In this document: piece after piece, positions 1 through 8,507 of the stretch
How positions within the stretch are numbered: position 1 is the first letter of the stretch
Layout: every line of letters starts with the position of its first letter
Source of the DNA: Actinomycetota bacterium
Lineage (GTDB): Bacteria > Actinomycetota > Geothermincolia > Geothermincolales > RBG-13-55-18
Length of the DNA stretch: 38,779 nt
NCBI GenBank assembly: GCA_028697145.1
Contig: JAQVFR010000035.1
Span: forward strand, 1-38,779
Direction: 5' to 3'
Notes under the pieces: model-generated
Seen by the model: only the letters and a program-made list of their open reading frames with translations
Database searches by the model: none
Told to the model about the DNA's origin: nothing
Made by a program: the position numbers and the translations under genes

Positions 1-65
1 GCGAGCGCGCCATGTACGGGAACGTTCGCACCTGGGCCCATAACTCCATAGGCTACGCGCCGTAG
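1..65 (+). CDS. C-terminal end of an unidentified protein (partial)
   Basis: An open frame enters from the left edge and stops at TAG 63-65; the codons begin at base 3 and give about 20 residues ending in NSIGYAP. Codon choice (GCC, TAC, GGG, AAC, ACC, TGG) matches the GC-rich coding style of the window, and a strong hairpin terminator follows 25 bases later, so this is probably a true gene end. The tail is too short for me to recognise a family. Confidence 0.6.
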   Translation, partial: ERAMYGNVRTWAHNSIGYAP

Positions 66-90
66 AGCCGGCCCGGACGGAAGAACAACG

Positions 91-120
91 GCGGGGGAGC
101 TGCGGCTCCCCCGCCTCTTT
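91..120 (+). terminator. Rho-independent terminator
   Basis: A perfect 10-bp stem, GCGGGGGAGC (91-100) with GCTCCCCCGC (105-114), closes a TGCG tetraloop and is followed by CTCTTTTAT. It lies just after the partial gene that ends at 65 and is the clearest intrinsic terminator in the window. Confidence 0.9.
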
Positions 121-123
121 TAT

Positions 124-209
124 GGGGTCAGCCCTAACATTCATCATTCTGGTGGGTGTGATCGCAGGCATTGGGGTCTCGCCCCGCGCCTGAGGGCGCT
201 TGCTGACCC
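124..209. repeat. Short repeat element bounded by GGGGTCA and TGACCC
   Basis: The segment opens with GGGGTCA (124-130), continues with a one-base-deleted copy of the terminal sequence found at 26994-27020, and closes with TGACCC (204-209). Its inner part, around 169-196, resembles the 32-bp tandem unit at 25615-25678 (GCATTGGGGTC followed by a CGCC-rich stretch and CCTGAGG). It sits between two gene ends, and the stop codon of the minus-strand exporter gene begins at its right edge. I read it as a small non-autonomous mobile-element remnant. Confidence 0.55.
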
Positions 210-1153
210 TAGGCAATGTGGCTGGGTTCCTCCACCCCCGCTGCCACGAGGCCGCGGCGCATGACCAGGGCGCCCGCGACGATAATAAAGAGGCCGCCCA
301 CCAGGTCCTGCCAGCCGGGGTTCTCTCCCAGGAAAATCGCCCCGAATACGACGGCGCTCAAGGGCTCGAGGTATGCGATGATCCCCACGTGCTGCGCCTT
401 GACCTTCTTCACCGCGTAGATGAAAACCAATCCGCCGAACGCGGTATGCACGGTCCCGAGGATGATGAGGGAGATCCACCCCCGCGTGGATACCGGAAAG
501 TCCCTGAACGCGCAGAAGGGCAGGAGGACGGCCGCGTTTACCGATGTCTGATAGAAAGTGACGGTGAGTGCGGGTAAATCCTCCCGCAATTTTTTCAGGA
601 TGATGAGCAGAAAGGCGTAAGAGACAGCGGCGATGAGAGCGTAGACGATGCCGACGCCGTACAGCCCCACCTCCCCGGACTGGCCGGTCACGGAGATAAG
701 GTACATGCCCAGAAGCGCGATAAGCAGCGCGATTACCGTCGTCCCCTCCAGCTTTTCCTTGAGCAGGAACACCGCAAGCACCGCAACCATCACGGGCGCG
801 AGGTAGGTGATGAATACCGCGTCCCCTATGGAGAGGTTGTTCATTGCCTTCATGAGCATGACCCAGTGAAAGCTCAGGACCGCCCCGCTCGCAAAGAGGA
901 GCACGGGGTGCTTGCCCGGACGCAGCTTATCCTGTTCATGCCCGGCGTAGATGACGACGGTGAGCAGACAGAGGCTGATAACGGCGCGCATGAACACCAC
1001 GAAGTGCTCCTGTCCCGGTAAGTCCACCCACCTCAGGAACACCCCCACCGTGCCCCATAGCGTCGCGGCCGCCGCTACCAACAGGTATTCTTTTCTTCCG
1101 CTGCCGCCCAATCCCGCTTCCTCCGATCCTGGCATGCACGCGCCTGGGCTCAT
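209..1153 (-). CDS. EamA/DMT-superfamily membrane transporter
   Basis: A 314-residue integral membrane protein with about ten hydrophobic segments arranged as two similar five-helix halves, the usual EamA (drug/metabolite transporter, RhaT/YdcZ-type) layout. Conserved-looking points are AAATLWGTVGVFLRW at the first helix and the YLAPVMVAVLAVFLLKEKL and YLEPLSAVVFGAIFLGE helix ends, the pattern that closes each EamA half. It would act in the cytoplasmic membrane, probably as an exporter of small metabolites; the substrate cannot be read from sequence. The start is uncertain: ATG 1153 and an in-frame ATG at 1135 both have weak ribosome sites. Its stop overlaps the edge of the repeat at 124-209. 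Confidence 0.85.
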   Translation of the reverse strand: MSPGACMPGSEEAGLGGSGRKEYLLVAAAATLWGTVGVFLRWVDLPGQEHFVVFMRAVISLCLLTVVIYAGHEQDKLRPGKHPVLLFASGAVLSFHWVMLMKAMNNLSIGDAVFITYLAPVMVAVLAVFLLKEKLEGTTVIALLIALLGMYLISVTGQSGEVGLYGVGIVYALIAAVSYAFLLIILKKLREDLPALTVTFYQTSVNAAVLLPFCAFRDFPVSTRGWISLIILGTVHTAFGGLVFIYAVKKVKAQHVGIIAYLEPLSAVVFGAIFLGENPGWQDLVGGLFIIVAGALVMRRGLVAAGVEEPSHIA

Positions 1154-1350
1154 GGCAATCCACGCTTAATTATCTGCTTCGGCCTGAATAAAGCAACTGC
1201 AGACGTGGCATGGGGCGGCGCTGGTCAGGGCGAGATGGTGATCTTGAGCCCCGGACCATTAAGACCAGCTTCACTCTCCGTTCCAAGCTGCCGAGACCCG
1301 AGGACTATGGGGTCGGTCGGGAACGGGGGCCGTTACCACCGGGCTCGGGC

Positions 1351-2487
1351 CTAGGAGCGCTTCACGTGGATGGTCAGGCTCAGGTCGCCGTGATCCTCCA
1401 GCTCCCACTCCACCCTCGAGCTGTCCGCGCGGTAGGCCAGCTCGACCAGGGCCTGGATGGTGCCGATCATCGGGAGATGCAGGCACGAGTTCTCTATCCT
1501 CATGGAGAGGTGGTCGCCGTTGCCCTCGAACTCGACCTGATTACCCAGGCCGCGTACGGCGATCATCTTCTGGAAGGTCGCCCCCGACCTGTTCCACCTC
1601 TCCACGCCCCAAGCGTACTTTATGTATCTCCTCTGGGCCTCGATGACCGCCTCGGGTATCGCCTCCCCCAGTTCCGTCTCCAGGTCGTTGAAAATGGCGT
1701 CGAGGGGAGCGGGCCCGAAGATGGCCATCCTCCAGCCGGTGTCCGGGTTGACGTACGTCCCGTCCTCGAGGCTGTACTCCAGGTTCGCCACCTCCTGCGG
1801 CAGGCCGCATCCGGAACAACGCTCGTAGGCGATATCCCCAGGCTTCATCTCATAGCGCTTCGTCCTCAACCTCTCCTTGAGATCTATTGGGTGCTTGCCG
1901 GGATATACCACGATATTGTAGGTGCCCCCTCCCATGTTCTCCCACCTGACCCACATTTCCGTTTTCTCGAAGACCTCACCCGCTCCCAGGTTGTCGGCGG
2001 CCGCGAACAGGAGCGAATACGGATTGTGATATACCTGCAAACGCCAGGGATAGTCTTCTCCGCTGTCCCAGGATTCTCCGAGCCTCTGGTCTCCGTACCC
2101 GTAAATGCGGCTGAGATCGGTCATGTTCTGAGTGACGGACTTGATCACGGCGAGGCTGGCAGCCTTCTGGTCCTCCGTCATGTGGTTCATCTCACCCTTC
2201 CCGCCCCTCCACTCTTCTGGCAGGAAACCGCTCGCCGCGGGCGTCAGCAGGCGCTCGACATAACCCCTGGTGTCGCGCGCCTTGCTCTCGATGACGAGGT
2301 TGACGATGGAGAACCCTATGAGCTTCTCGATCCCCAGGAACAACTCATCGATGCTGGCCGATTCGAAGAACACCATACGGGTCGAGGGGGACCTCTTCAG
2401 GGAGATGGTTCCATTATCCTCCCAGTTCAGTTCCTTGCTGACCATTGCGGGTATTCCGCAGATATCACACCGTTCTACTCCGCTCAT
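1351..2487 (-). CDS. Internally duplicated CxxC protein of unknown function
   Basis: A 378-residue soluble protein that I cannot place with certainty. It is built from two similar halves. Each half opens with a CxxCG(I/L)P zinc-finger-like motif (C7/C10 and C224/C227), followed by a segment reading RM.(F/I)F....(I/L)D..F..(I/L)E..(I/L)G and a VIE...R helix (about 37-75 and 253-291), and ends with an (R/E)WE..x.G...I.V strand pair (about 178-194 and 358-375). The layout is reminiscent of small-molecule-binding 4-vinyl-reductase-like (V4R) folds, but that is a weak inference. ATG 2487 is preceded by GGGAGGGGCGGTC, a good ribosome site. It is a single-gene unit on the minus strand. Confidence 0.7.
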   Translation of the reverse strand: MSGVERCDICGIPAMVSKELNWEDNGTISLKRSPSTRMVFFESASIDELFLGIEKLIGFSIVNLVIESKARDTRGYVERLLTPAASGFLPEEWRGGKGEMNHMTEDQKAASLAVIKSVTQNMTDLSRIYGYGDQRLGESWDSGEDYPWRLQVYHNPYSLLFAAADNLGAGEVFEKTEMWVRWENMGGGTYNIVVYPGKHPIDLKERLRTKRYEMKPGDIAYERCSGCGLPQEVANLEYSLEDGTYVNPDTGWRMAIFGPAPLDAIFNDLETELGEAIPEAVIEAQRRYIKYAWGVERWNRSGATFQKMIAVRGLGNQVEFEGNGDHLSMRIENSCLHLPMIGTIQALVELAYRADSSRVEWELEDHGDLSLTIHVKRS

Positions 2488-2796
2488 GACCGCCCCTCCC
2501 TATCGCCCGAAAAGCCGCCCCTCATGATCGCGCATCCTCCATACGAGCACTGGCAGCGAGGTGCGGCGGGAAACCGGATATGTAGCTTTCTCGCGCATCC
2601 GCCCGTCTCTCCCCCGGCCTTACCCACGCCGCTTTGTGAGCTCTCCCACGTCTTATTTCTTTTCGTCTGACCGCACCTCCTACTTGAGGTCAAACGGGGG
2701 TGAAACCACGTGGCCACGGTTGTCCGCTCCACGCAGGAACCGGAGCGGAGGGCGCAGGTTCCGGCACCGGGCCTGCACCACCACCATACATCACTG

Positions 2797-2802
2797 TATA
2801 AT
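2797..2802 (+). promoter_or_regulatory. Candidate -10 box for the PEP-synthase-like gene
   Basis: A perfect TATAAT lies 26 bases before the GTG start at 2829, in a locally AT-rich patch; I see no convincing -35 hexamer. An imperfect inverted repeat (GGAACC at about 2738 and GGTTCC at about 2757) lies upstream and could be an operator. The rest of the 341-base gap 2488-2828 between the two divergent genes shows nothing else I can support. Confidence 0.5.
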
Positions 2803-2828
2803 GATTAGAACAAAGCAAGGGTGGTGCC

Positions 2829-5800
2829 GTGGAGCGAGTTACCGCGAGTCTCTCCGAGGTCGGCCTGGGCGATCTCGCACGGGTAGGGGGCAAGGGGGCC
2901 AACCTGGGTAATCTGCTCAAGGGTGGCTTCGCCGTCCCCCCGGGATTCTGCGTGCTGTCGGGCGCTTACGGGAGTTTTATCTCCCAGCCCGAGCTCGCGC
3001 GGCGCCTCAAGGCCATCCTGGAATGCCTCGACTTCTCCGACCTCCCGGCCGTGGAAGAGGCGTCGGCGGCCATCCGCGAGCTCTTCCTCGCCGTGCCCCT
3101 CCCCGCCCCCACCGAGTGGGCCATAGCCTCGGCCTACCGCGGGCTGCTGGCGGAGACGGGGGAGGACGCGCTGGTGGCAGTGCGCTCTTCGGTGGGAACC
3201 TGGGACCTTTCCGCGACCTCCTTCCCCGGACAGATGGATACCTATCACAACCTGCGCGGGGAGGACGAGGTTCTGAGAAAGGTGGTGGATTGCTGGGCAT
3301 CGGCCTTCAGCTACCAGGCCATGGTCAACCGCCATTCCCGCGGCATCGGCCATTTCGACGTTTTCGTCGCCCCCTTGGTGCAGGCGATGATCGCGGCGGA
3401 GAGCGCCGGGGTCATCTTCACCGCCAACCCGGTGAACGGCCAACGTGACCAGATGGTGATCAACGCCTGCCTCGGGCTGGGCGAGGGAGTGGTCTCGGGG
3501 GGGCTGCAATGTGACCACCTGGTGGTGGAACGCGGCGGCGGCGTGGTGGAGGAGGTAACCGGCCGCAAGGAATTCAAGGTGATGCTGGACGAGGACAAGG
3601 GAAGAGGAACCCGCATGGTACCCCTGGATCCCGCAGAGGGCTCGCTTCCCGCCCTGTCCAGGCTGCAGGTCCGGCTGCTGGTGGATACTGCCTCCGCTAT
3701 CGAGGAATATTACGGCTCGCCCCAGGACATCGAATGGGCGTTCGCCGGGGGCAAGCTGCATATCCTGCAGGCGCGGAAGATAACCGGACTCAAGCCTTTT
3801 CCATGCGGCGGCGAGAGGCCGCGGGAGGATGCGGCGGACCTGCCTTCCTCGCATGTCGCCCTGGAATGGGTGAGCGAGTTCGACACCACCGTGGACCCGC
3901 GCTACGACCTCTACACCCTCTCCAACATCAGCGAGGTGCTGCCCGGAGTGCTCACGCCACTGAGCATGTCCGACATCCCCTCGCTCGATTACGGTTTCGT
4001 CAAGGCCAACAGTGACTTCGGCCTCATGAAGGGCATCGAGCCCGCGAGCGAGATGACCTTCCTGGGACTCTTCTACGGGCGCGTCCATCTCAACCTCTCG
4101 GTGGCCAAGGCCATGATAGCCAGGGCGCCCGGGGGCAGCACCCGCGAGTTCGACCGCAGGCCGCCGCAGGAGAGCGGCCTGGAGGAGGTGAGGTGGCGTC
4201 CCACCGTGGAGAACCTCCTGGCGTTGCCCGGGATCGTCGCGGGACTGGCGAGGGGGGTGATGGAGGCACCGTCAAGGGTGGAGGAACTGGGGCGGGAGAA
4301 CGCGCGCCTGCTGGCACGTGCGCGGCGGCTGGACGTCGCCTCCGACCCCTACCCGCCCATCATGGAATGGCTGGTGGAGAGCCGCGCCTTCGTCAACCAG
4401 GTCATGGCGCAGCATATCGTCGTTTCCGAGCTGGCGACCAACTTCTACGAACTCCTCGGCAAGCTCACGGCGGCATGGCTGGACGACGCCGGCGGCATGC
4501 TGGCCTCCCGCCTCATGACCGGCCTGCAGACGCTGGAGAGCGCCCGCCCCAACATCGGTATCTGGGACCTCTCGTGCATGGTCCGCGAGTCGCCGGAGTT
4601 GAGGCAGGTCTTCGAGACCACACCGCCGCGGGAGATACTGCCGCGCCTCGAGTGCGACCTCTCGCCACAGGCCGGCGAACTCCTGCTCGCCCTGCGTGCC
4701 TTCCTGGACGAGTACGGCTACCGCGGCGTCTTCGAGGGGGAGGCCATGACCCTCAACTGGGAGGAGGACCCGGCGTACATCTTCGGCATGATAATAAACT
4801 GCCTGGATGCCGGCCCCGACAGCGACCCCCGCGAGCATGCGCGCAGGCAGGAACGGGAGAGGGAGGAGGCCACCCGCGCCTGCCTCGACCGCCTGAACGC
4901 CGCACGGCGGCCCGTCTTCCGCTACGCCCTGCGGCAGGCGCAGGAATTCATCCGCCTGCGCGAGTTAATGAAGGCGGAGCTGGTGAAGCTGCTGGCCCAG
5001 GGCAAGATCATCTATCACGCCCTCGGGCCGAGGTTCGTCGCCGAGGGCGTCACCACGCGGGCGGACGACATCTTTTTCCTCACCAGCCCAGAGATACGCG
5101 AGCTCGCCCTGGGCCGGGGGGCTGACATCCCCGTGGCGGAATCGGTGGCGAGGCGCAGGAGTGAATACGAGAGGAACCTCTCCGTGGTGCTGCCCGAGCA
5201 CAGCAAGGGACGGCCCCGGCCCCTCTCCCCCGCCGAGCAGGAGGCGCGGCGGGAGGTGAGAACCCTGCGCGGAATACCCGTGAGCCCGGGGCGGGCGACG
5301 GCGAGGGCGCGGGTGATCACCGACCCACGGCGGAGTTCCCACTTCGAGCCGGGAGAGGTCCTTGTCGCCCCGGTCACCGACGCCGCCTGGACCCCCCTCT
5401 TCGTCACCGCCTCGGCCATCGTCGTCGACGTGGGCGGTCCGCTGTCCCACGGCTCCATCGTGGCGCGCGAGTACGGCATCCCCGGCGTGCTCAACGTGGG
5501 CGAGGGCACCCGCGTCATCCGCACCGGCCAGTTGATCACCGTGGACGGGGACCGCGGGACCGTATACCTCCACCCTCTCGCGGGAGAGGGCGGGGGCGCC
5601 GGGGCGGGCCCCGCCGGGACCGGGGCCGGGGAATGGGTGAGCGAGTTCGACACCGCCGTTGACCCGGCCTATCCGGATTACACCCTGTCCAACATCGGCG
5701 AGGTGCTGCCCGGCGTGCTCACCCCCCTCACCATGTCCGACCTCGACGCCCTCGACTACGGCTTCGTGAAGAACAACCGCGACTTCGGCCTCATGCGGGG

Positions 5801-7355
5801 CATCGAGCCCGCGAGCGAGATGACCTTCCTGGGCCTCTTTTACGGGCGCTGCCACCTCAATCTCTCGGTTATCAAGGCCATCGCCGCCAGGGTCCCTGGC
5901 GGCTCCGCGAGCGAGTTCGAGCGCAGGGACGAGGAGGAAGCGGGATCGCCCGAAAAGACCTGGCGGCCGACGGCGGCCAACCTCGCCGCCCTGCCGGGCC
6001 TGTTGTGGCGCGAGGTGGCCAGGGGCATCAGCACCCCGGGGGAGGCGGAGAGACTGGCGCGCGAGATGGACGCCTACCTCGAGGAGGCGGGCCGGCGCGA
6101 CCTGGCGAAGATGTCCTGCCGTGATGTCGTGGAGGTCCTGGTGAGAGGGCGGGAACACCTCTTCCGGGCCATGGCCATGCACATAAACGTGTCGCAGTTC
6201 GCCCTCATCTACCACCTCTTCTTGAGCCGCCTTACCGCCGCATGGCTGGACGACCCCGGCGGCATACTGGCCTCCCGTCTCATGACCGGGCTGCAGAGCC
6301 TCGAGAGCGCCCGTCCCAGCGCGCTCATCTGGGACCTCTCGCGCATGGTCGAGGAAAGCGGTGAGCTCTCGCGCATCTTCGCCGCAAGCGAGACGGACGA
6401 GATACTCCCGCGCCTGGAGGGCAGCGCCTCGCCCGAGGCGGGGGCGTTCCTCGCCTCCCTGCGCTCCTTCCTCGACGAGTTCGGCTACCGGGGCGTGTTC
6501 GAATCGGAGACCATGGCGCCCAGTTGGGAGGAGGACCCCGCCTGCGTCTTCTCCATGATCGCCAACTACCTGGAAGCCGACCCCGCCGCCAGCCCGGGCG
6601 AGCTGGCGGCAAGGCAGGACCGCGAGAGGGAGGAGGCGGCGCGCGAGGTCGCGAGGAGGATCAAGGGGCCGCGCCGCATCGTCTTCGACTACATACTCGG
6701 GCAGGCGCAGCGTTTCATCTCCCTGCGAGAGTACATGAAGTCCTATCTCATCAAGATTATCTACCAGGGCAAGAAGATCTACCGCGTCCTGGGCGCGAGG
6801 TTCTGCGAGGACGGCATCCTTGGCGCGGCGGACGACATCTATTTCCTCACCCGCGCGGAGGTGATCGCGCTGGCCCGGGGAGAAGGCGGAGATGTCCCGC
6901 TGGAGGAGATCATCGCCAGGCGACGTGGCGAGTACGAGCGCAACCTCACCGTGACCCTCCCCCAGTACAGCCGCGGCCGCCCCAGGCCCCTCGCCGCGGA
7001 CGAGCTGGCGCGGGAGAGGGACGCCGAGGTCCTGCAGGGCATAGGGGTGAGCCCTGGAGTGGTCACGGCGAAGGCGCGGGTGATAACCGACCCGTGCCGC
7101 GACGCGTCGCTGGAGCCGGGGGAGATACTGGTGGCGCCGGTGACCGACGCCGCCTGGACGCCCCTCTTCGTCACCGCCGCGGCCACCGTGGTCGAGGTGG
7201 GAGGGCCGCTTTCCCACGGCTCCATCGTGGCGCGCGAGTTCGGGATGCCCTGCGTGGTCAACGCCGGCGGCGCCACCCAGCTCATCGCCACGGGGCAGAC
7301 CATTACCGTGGACGGCGGCGCGGGCAAGGTATATCTGCACCCCACAGAGAAGTAA
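2829..7355 (+). CDS. PEP synthase/rifampicin-phosphotransferase-like enzyme with two phosphohistidine modules
   Basis: A 1508-residue protein. Residues 1-335 form a PPDK/PEP-synthase-type ATP-grasp domain (GGKGANLGNLL near 20-30, AVRSSVGTWDLSATS, and QDIEW at 299-303). Two long copies of the same module follow: residues about 346-920 and 935-1508. Each starts EWVSEFDT.VDP, contains LSNI.EVLPGVLTPL and GIEPASEMTFLGLFYGR, and ends in a swivelling phosphohistidine domain with GGPLSHGSIVARE; the candidate phospho-histidines are H874 and H1463. Rifampicin phosphotransferases have one ATP domain, one substrate domain and one His domain in under 900 residues, so this enzyme has an extra 570-residue half. 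The likely chemistry is ATP-dependent phosphoryl transfer through histidine to an unknown substrate. GTG 2829 is preceded by AAGGGTGG. The lipocalin-like gene follows 53 bases later. Confidence 0.85.
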   Translation: MERVTASLSEVGLGDLARVGGKGANLGNLLKGGFAVPPGFCVLSGAYGSFISQPELARRLKAILECLDFSDLPAVEEASAAIRELFLAVPLPAPTEWAIASAYRGLLAETGEDALVAVRSSVGTWDLSATSFPGQMDTYHNLRGEDEVLRKVVDCWASAFSYQAMVNRHSRGIGHFDVFVAPLVQAMIAAESAGVIFTANPVNGQRDQMVINACLGLGEGVVSGGLQCDHLVVERGGGVVEEVTGRKEFKVMLDEDKGRGTRMVPLDPAEGSLPALSRLQVRLLVDTASAIEEYYGSPQDIEWAFAGGKLHILQARKITGLKPFPCGGERPREDAADLPSSHVALEWVSEFDTTVDPRYDLYTLSNISEVLPGVLTPLSMSDIPSLDYGFVKANSDFGLMKGIEPASEMTFLGLFYGRVHLNLSVAKAMIARAPGGSTREFDRRPPQESGLEEVRWRPTVENLLALPGIVAGLARGVMEAPSRVEELGRENARLLARARRLDVASDPYPPIMEWLVESRAFVNQVMAQHIVVSELATNFYELLGKLTAAWLDDAGGMLASRLMTGLQTLESARPNIGIWDLSCMVRESPELRQVFETTPPREILPRLECDLSPQAGELLLALRAFLDEYGYRGVFEGEAMTLNWEEDPAYIFGMIINCLDAGPDSDPREHARRQEREREEATRACLDRLNAARRPVFRYALRQAQEFIRLRELMKAELVKLLAQGKIIYHALGPRFVAEGVTTRADDIFFLTSPEIRELALGRGADIPVAESVARRRSEYERNLSVVLPEHSKGRPRPLSPAEQEARREVRTLRGIPVSPGRATARARVITDPRRSSHFEPGEVLVAPVTDAAWTPLFVTASAIVVDVGGPLSHGSIVAREYGIPGVLNVGEGTRVIRTGQLITVDGDRGTVYLHPLAGEGGGAGAGPAGTGAGEWVSEFDTAVDPAYPDYTLSNIGEVLPGVLTPLTMSDLDALDYGFVKNNRDFGLMRGIEPASEMTFLGLFYGRCHLNLSVIKAIAARVPGGSASEFERRDEEEAGSPEKTWRPTAANLAALPGLLWREVARGISTPGEAERLAREMDAYLEEAGRRDLAKMSCRDVVEVLVRGREHLFRAMAMHINVSQFALIYHLFLSRLTAAWLDDPGGILASRLMTGLQSLESARPSALIWDLSRMVEESGELSRIFAASETDEILPRLEGSASPEAGAFLASLRSFLDEFGYRGVFESETMAPSWEEDPACVFSMIANYLEADPAASPGELAARQDREREEAAREVARRIKGPRRIVFDYILGQAQRFISLREYMKSYLIKIIYQGKKIYRVLGARFCEDGILGAADDIYFLTRAEVIALARGEGGDVPLEEIIARRRGEYERNLTVTLPQYSRGRPRPLAADELARERDAEVLQGIGVSPGVVTAKARVITDPCRDASLEPGEILVAPVTDAAWTPLFVTAAATVVEVGGPLSHGSIVAREFGMPCVVNAGGATQLIATGQTITVDGGAGKVYLHPTEK

Positions 7356-7408
7356 TGCGGAAAGGCCCTTCCCGGGAACCGGGAAACGACGTCTCGAAGG
7401 GGGTACTC

Positions 7409-8503
7409 ATGGAAGCTTCCGCGGCGAGGCAGGAGGGTTTCGGCGGCAAGCTGAAGGTCCATGCCCTGAGCGCTTCCTACGCCATGCTCAAGCGGGCCAG
7501 GGGCATCGGCATCCCGCTGGAGCCCGAAGTGGAATACCTGCACGACCCCACCGCCGACTTCGACTTCAACGAGAGCTTCTACTTCAACTTCACCGACCCC
7601 AAGCGCCAGGTGGGCGGCTGGACCAGGATAGGCATCCTTCCCAACCAGGACGGAGACATGGGCGCCATCATGCTCTACGCCGGGGGGAGCCGCATCCTGG
7701 CCGCGCTTCAGACCGGCAAGGTTGAGTGCGACGAAGGCGGGCTGCGTTTCGGCGACCTCTCATACCGCCGCCTCGAGCCGCTGAAGAGGTGGCGCCTGGA
7801 ATTCAGGGGCGAGATGATGGACGTGGAGAACGCGAGGAAGCTGCCCGAGCTGAAGCCGGAGGTCCTGCTCACCCAGGGGGTGGAGGTGGACCTGGAGGCG
7901 GAGGGGATGGCCCCCTGCTTCGACTTCAAGGATTCCGACCCGCGCGCCCTGGCGGAGATGCTGGTTAGGGCGCGCACGCGCCTCGCGGACCTGCGCAAGG
8001 TGTCCAAGGTCTCCAGCGAGCACTACGAGCAGGCGATGCGGGTGAGCGGCACCATCAGGATCGGCAACCGCGAGATAACCTTCGCCGGCAGCGGCCACCG
8101 CGACCACTCCTGGGGGATAAGGGACTGGGCGGCGCCGCGGCTGTGGACCTGGCTCACCTGCCAGTTCGGAGAGGAACTCGCCTTCAACCTCAGCCGCGTG
8201 GCCATCGCCAGCGTGGACATCTACAACGGCTTCGTCACCCGGGACGGCGCCAACTACCCCCTGCGCAGGGCGCAGCTGGAGACGGGGTTCGAGGACGATG
8301 GCGTGACCCAGCGCGGCCTGGCCTTACGGCTGGAGGACACCGGCGGCATGGCCCTGGAGGTCACGGGGGACGCGCTCTGCGTCATCCCCCTGCTCATGGA
8401 ATCCGGCGGCCGCCGCACCCTGGTCAACGAGGCCCTCACCGAGTACCACTGGGGGGACAGGGTGGGCTACGGCATCGCCGAGTACCTGCACCAGTTGGGC
8501 TAG
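7409..8503 (+). CDS. Lipocalin-like (DUF7064/7065-type) protein
   Basis: A 364-residue, beta-rich soluble protein without signal peptide. The motif GHRDHSWGIRDW near residue 230 and the repeated W-rich strands are typical of the paired DUF7065/DUF7064 domains, which are related to the CrtC/tocopherol-cyclase lipocalin fold and bind or convert hydrophobic molecules; this placement is from memory of the family. ATG 7409 is chosen because GAAGGGGG lies seven bases upstream. An in-frame ATG at 7355 overlaps the preceding stop (TAATG) and would add 18 residues by coupled translation. It is probably co-transcribed with the upstream phosphotransferase, which hints at a hydrophobic substrate for that enzyme. 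It converges with the SDR gene only four bases downstream. Confidence 0.75.
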   Translation: MEASAARQEGFGGKLKVHALSASYAMLKRARGIGIPLEPEVEYLHDPTADFDFNESFYFNFTDPKRQVGGWTRIGILPNQDGDMGAIMLYAGGSRILAALQTGKVECDEGGLRFGDLSYRRLEPLKRWRLEFRGEMMDVENARKLPELKPEVLLTQGVEVDLEAEGMAPCFDFKDSDPRALAEMLVRARTRLADLRKVSKVSSEHYEQAMRVSGTIRIGNREITFAGSGHRDHSWGIRDWAAPRLWTWLTCQFGEELAFNLSRVAIASVDIYNGFVTRDGANYPLRRAQLETGFEDDGVTQRGLALRLEDTGGMALEVTGDALCVIPLLMESGGRRTLVNEALTEYHWGDRVGYGIAEYLHQLG

Positions 8504-8507
8504 GGGG

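Noticed and set aside
1210-2670. Plus-strand frame of 486 codons opposite the duplicated CxxC protein
   Set aside because: No motif and no ribosome site; the minus-strand protein shows an internal duplication that needs that frame.
4965-7340. Very long open frame on the minus strand (791 codons) opposite the phosphotransferase
   Set aside because: It is a mirror of the GC-rich coding strand; its translation is biased to Arg, Gly, Ala and His with no recognisable motif, while the plus-strand product has clear domains.
6524-7408. Upstream extension of the lipocalin-like frame into the phosphotransferase
   Set aside because: The residues there are Arg/Gly/Pro-rich shadow sequence; the real protein starts at ATG 7409 (or 7355).
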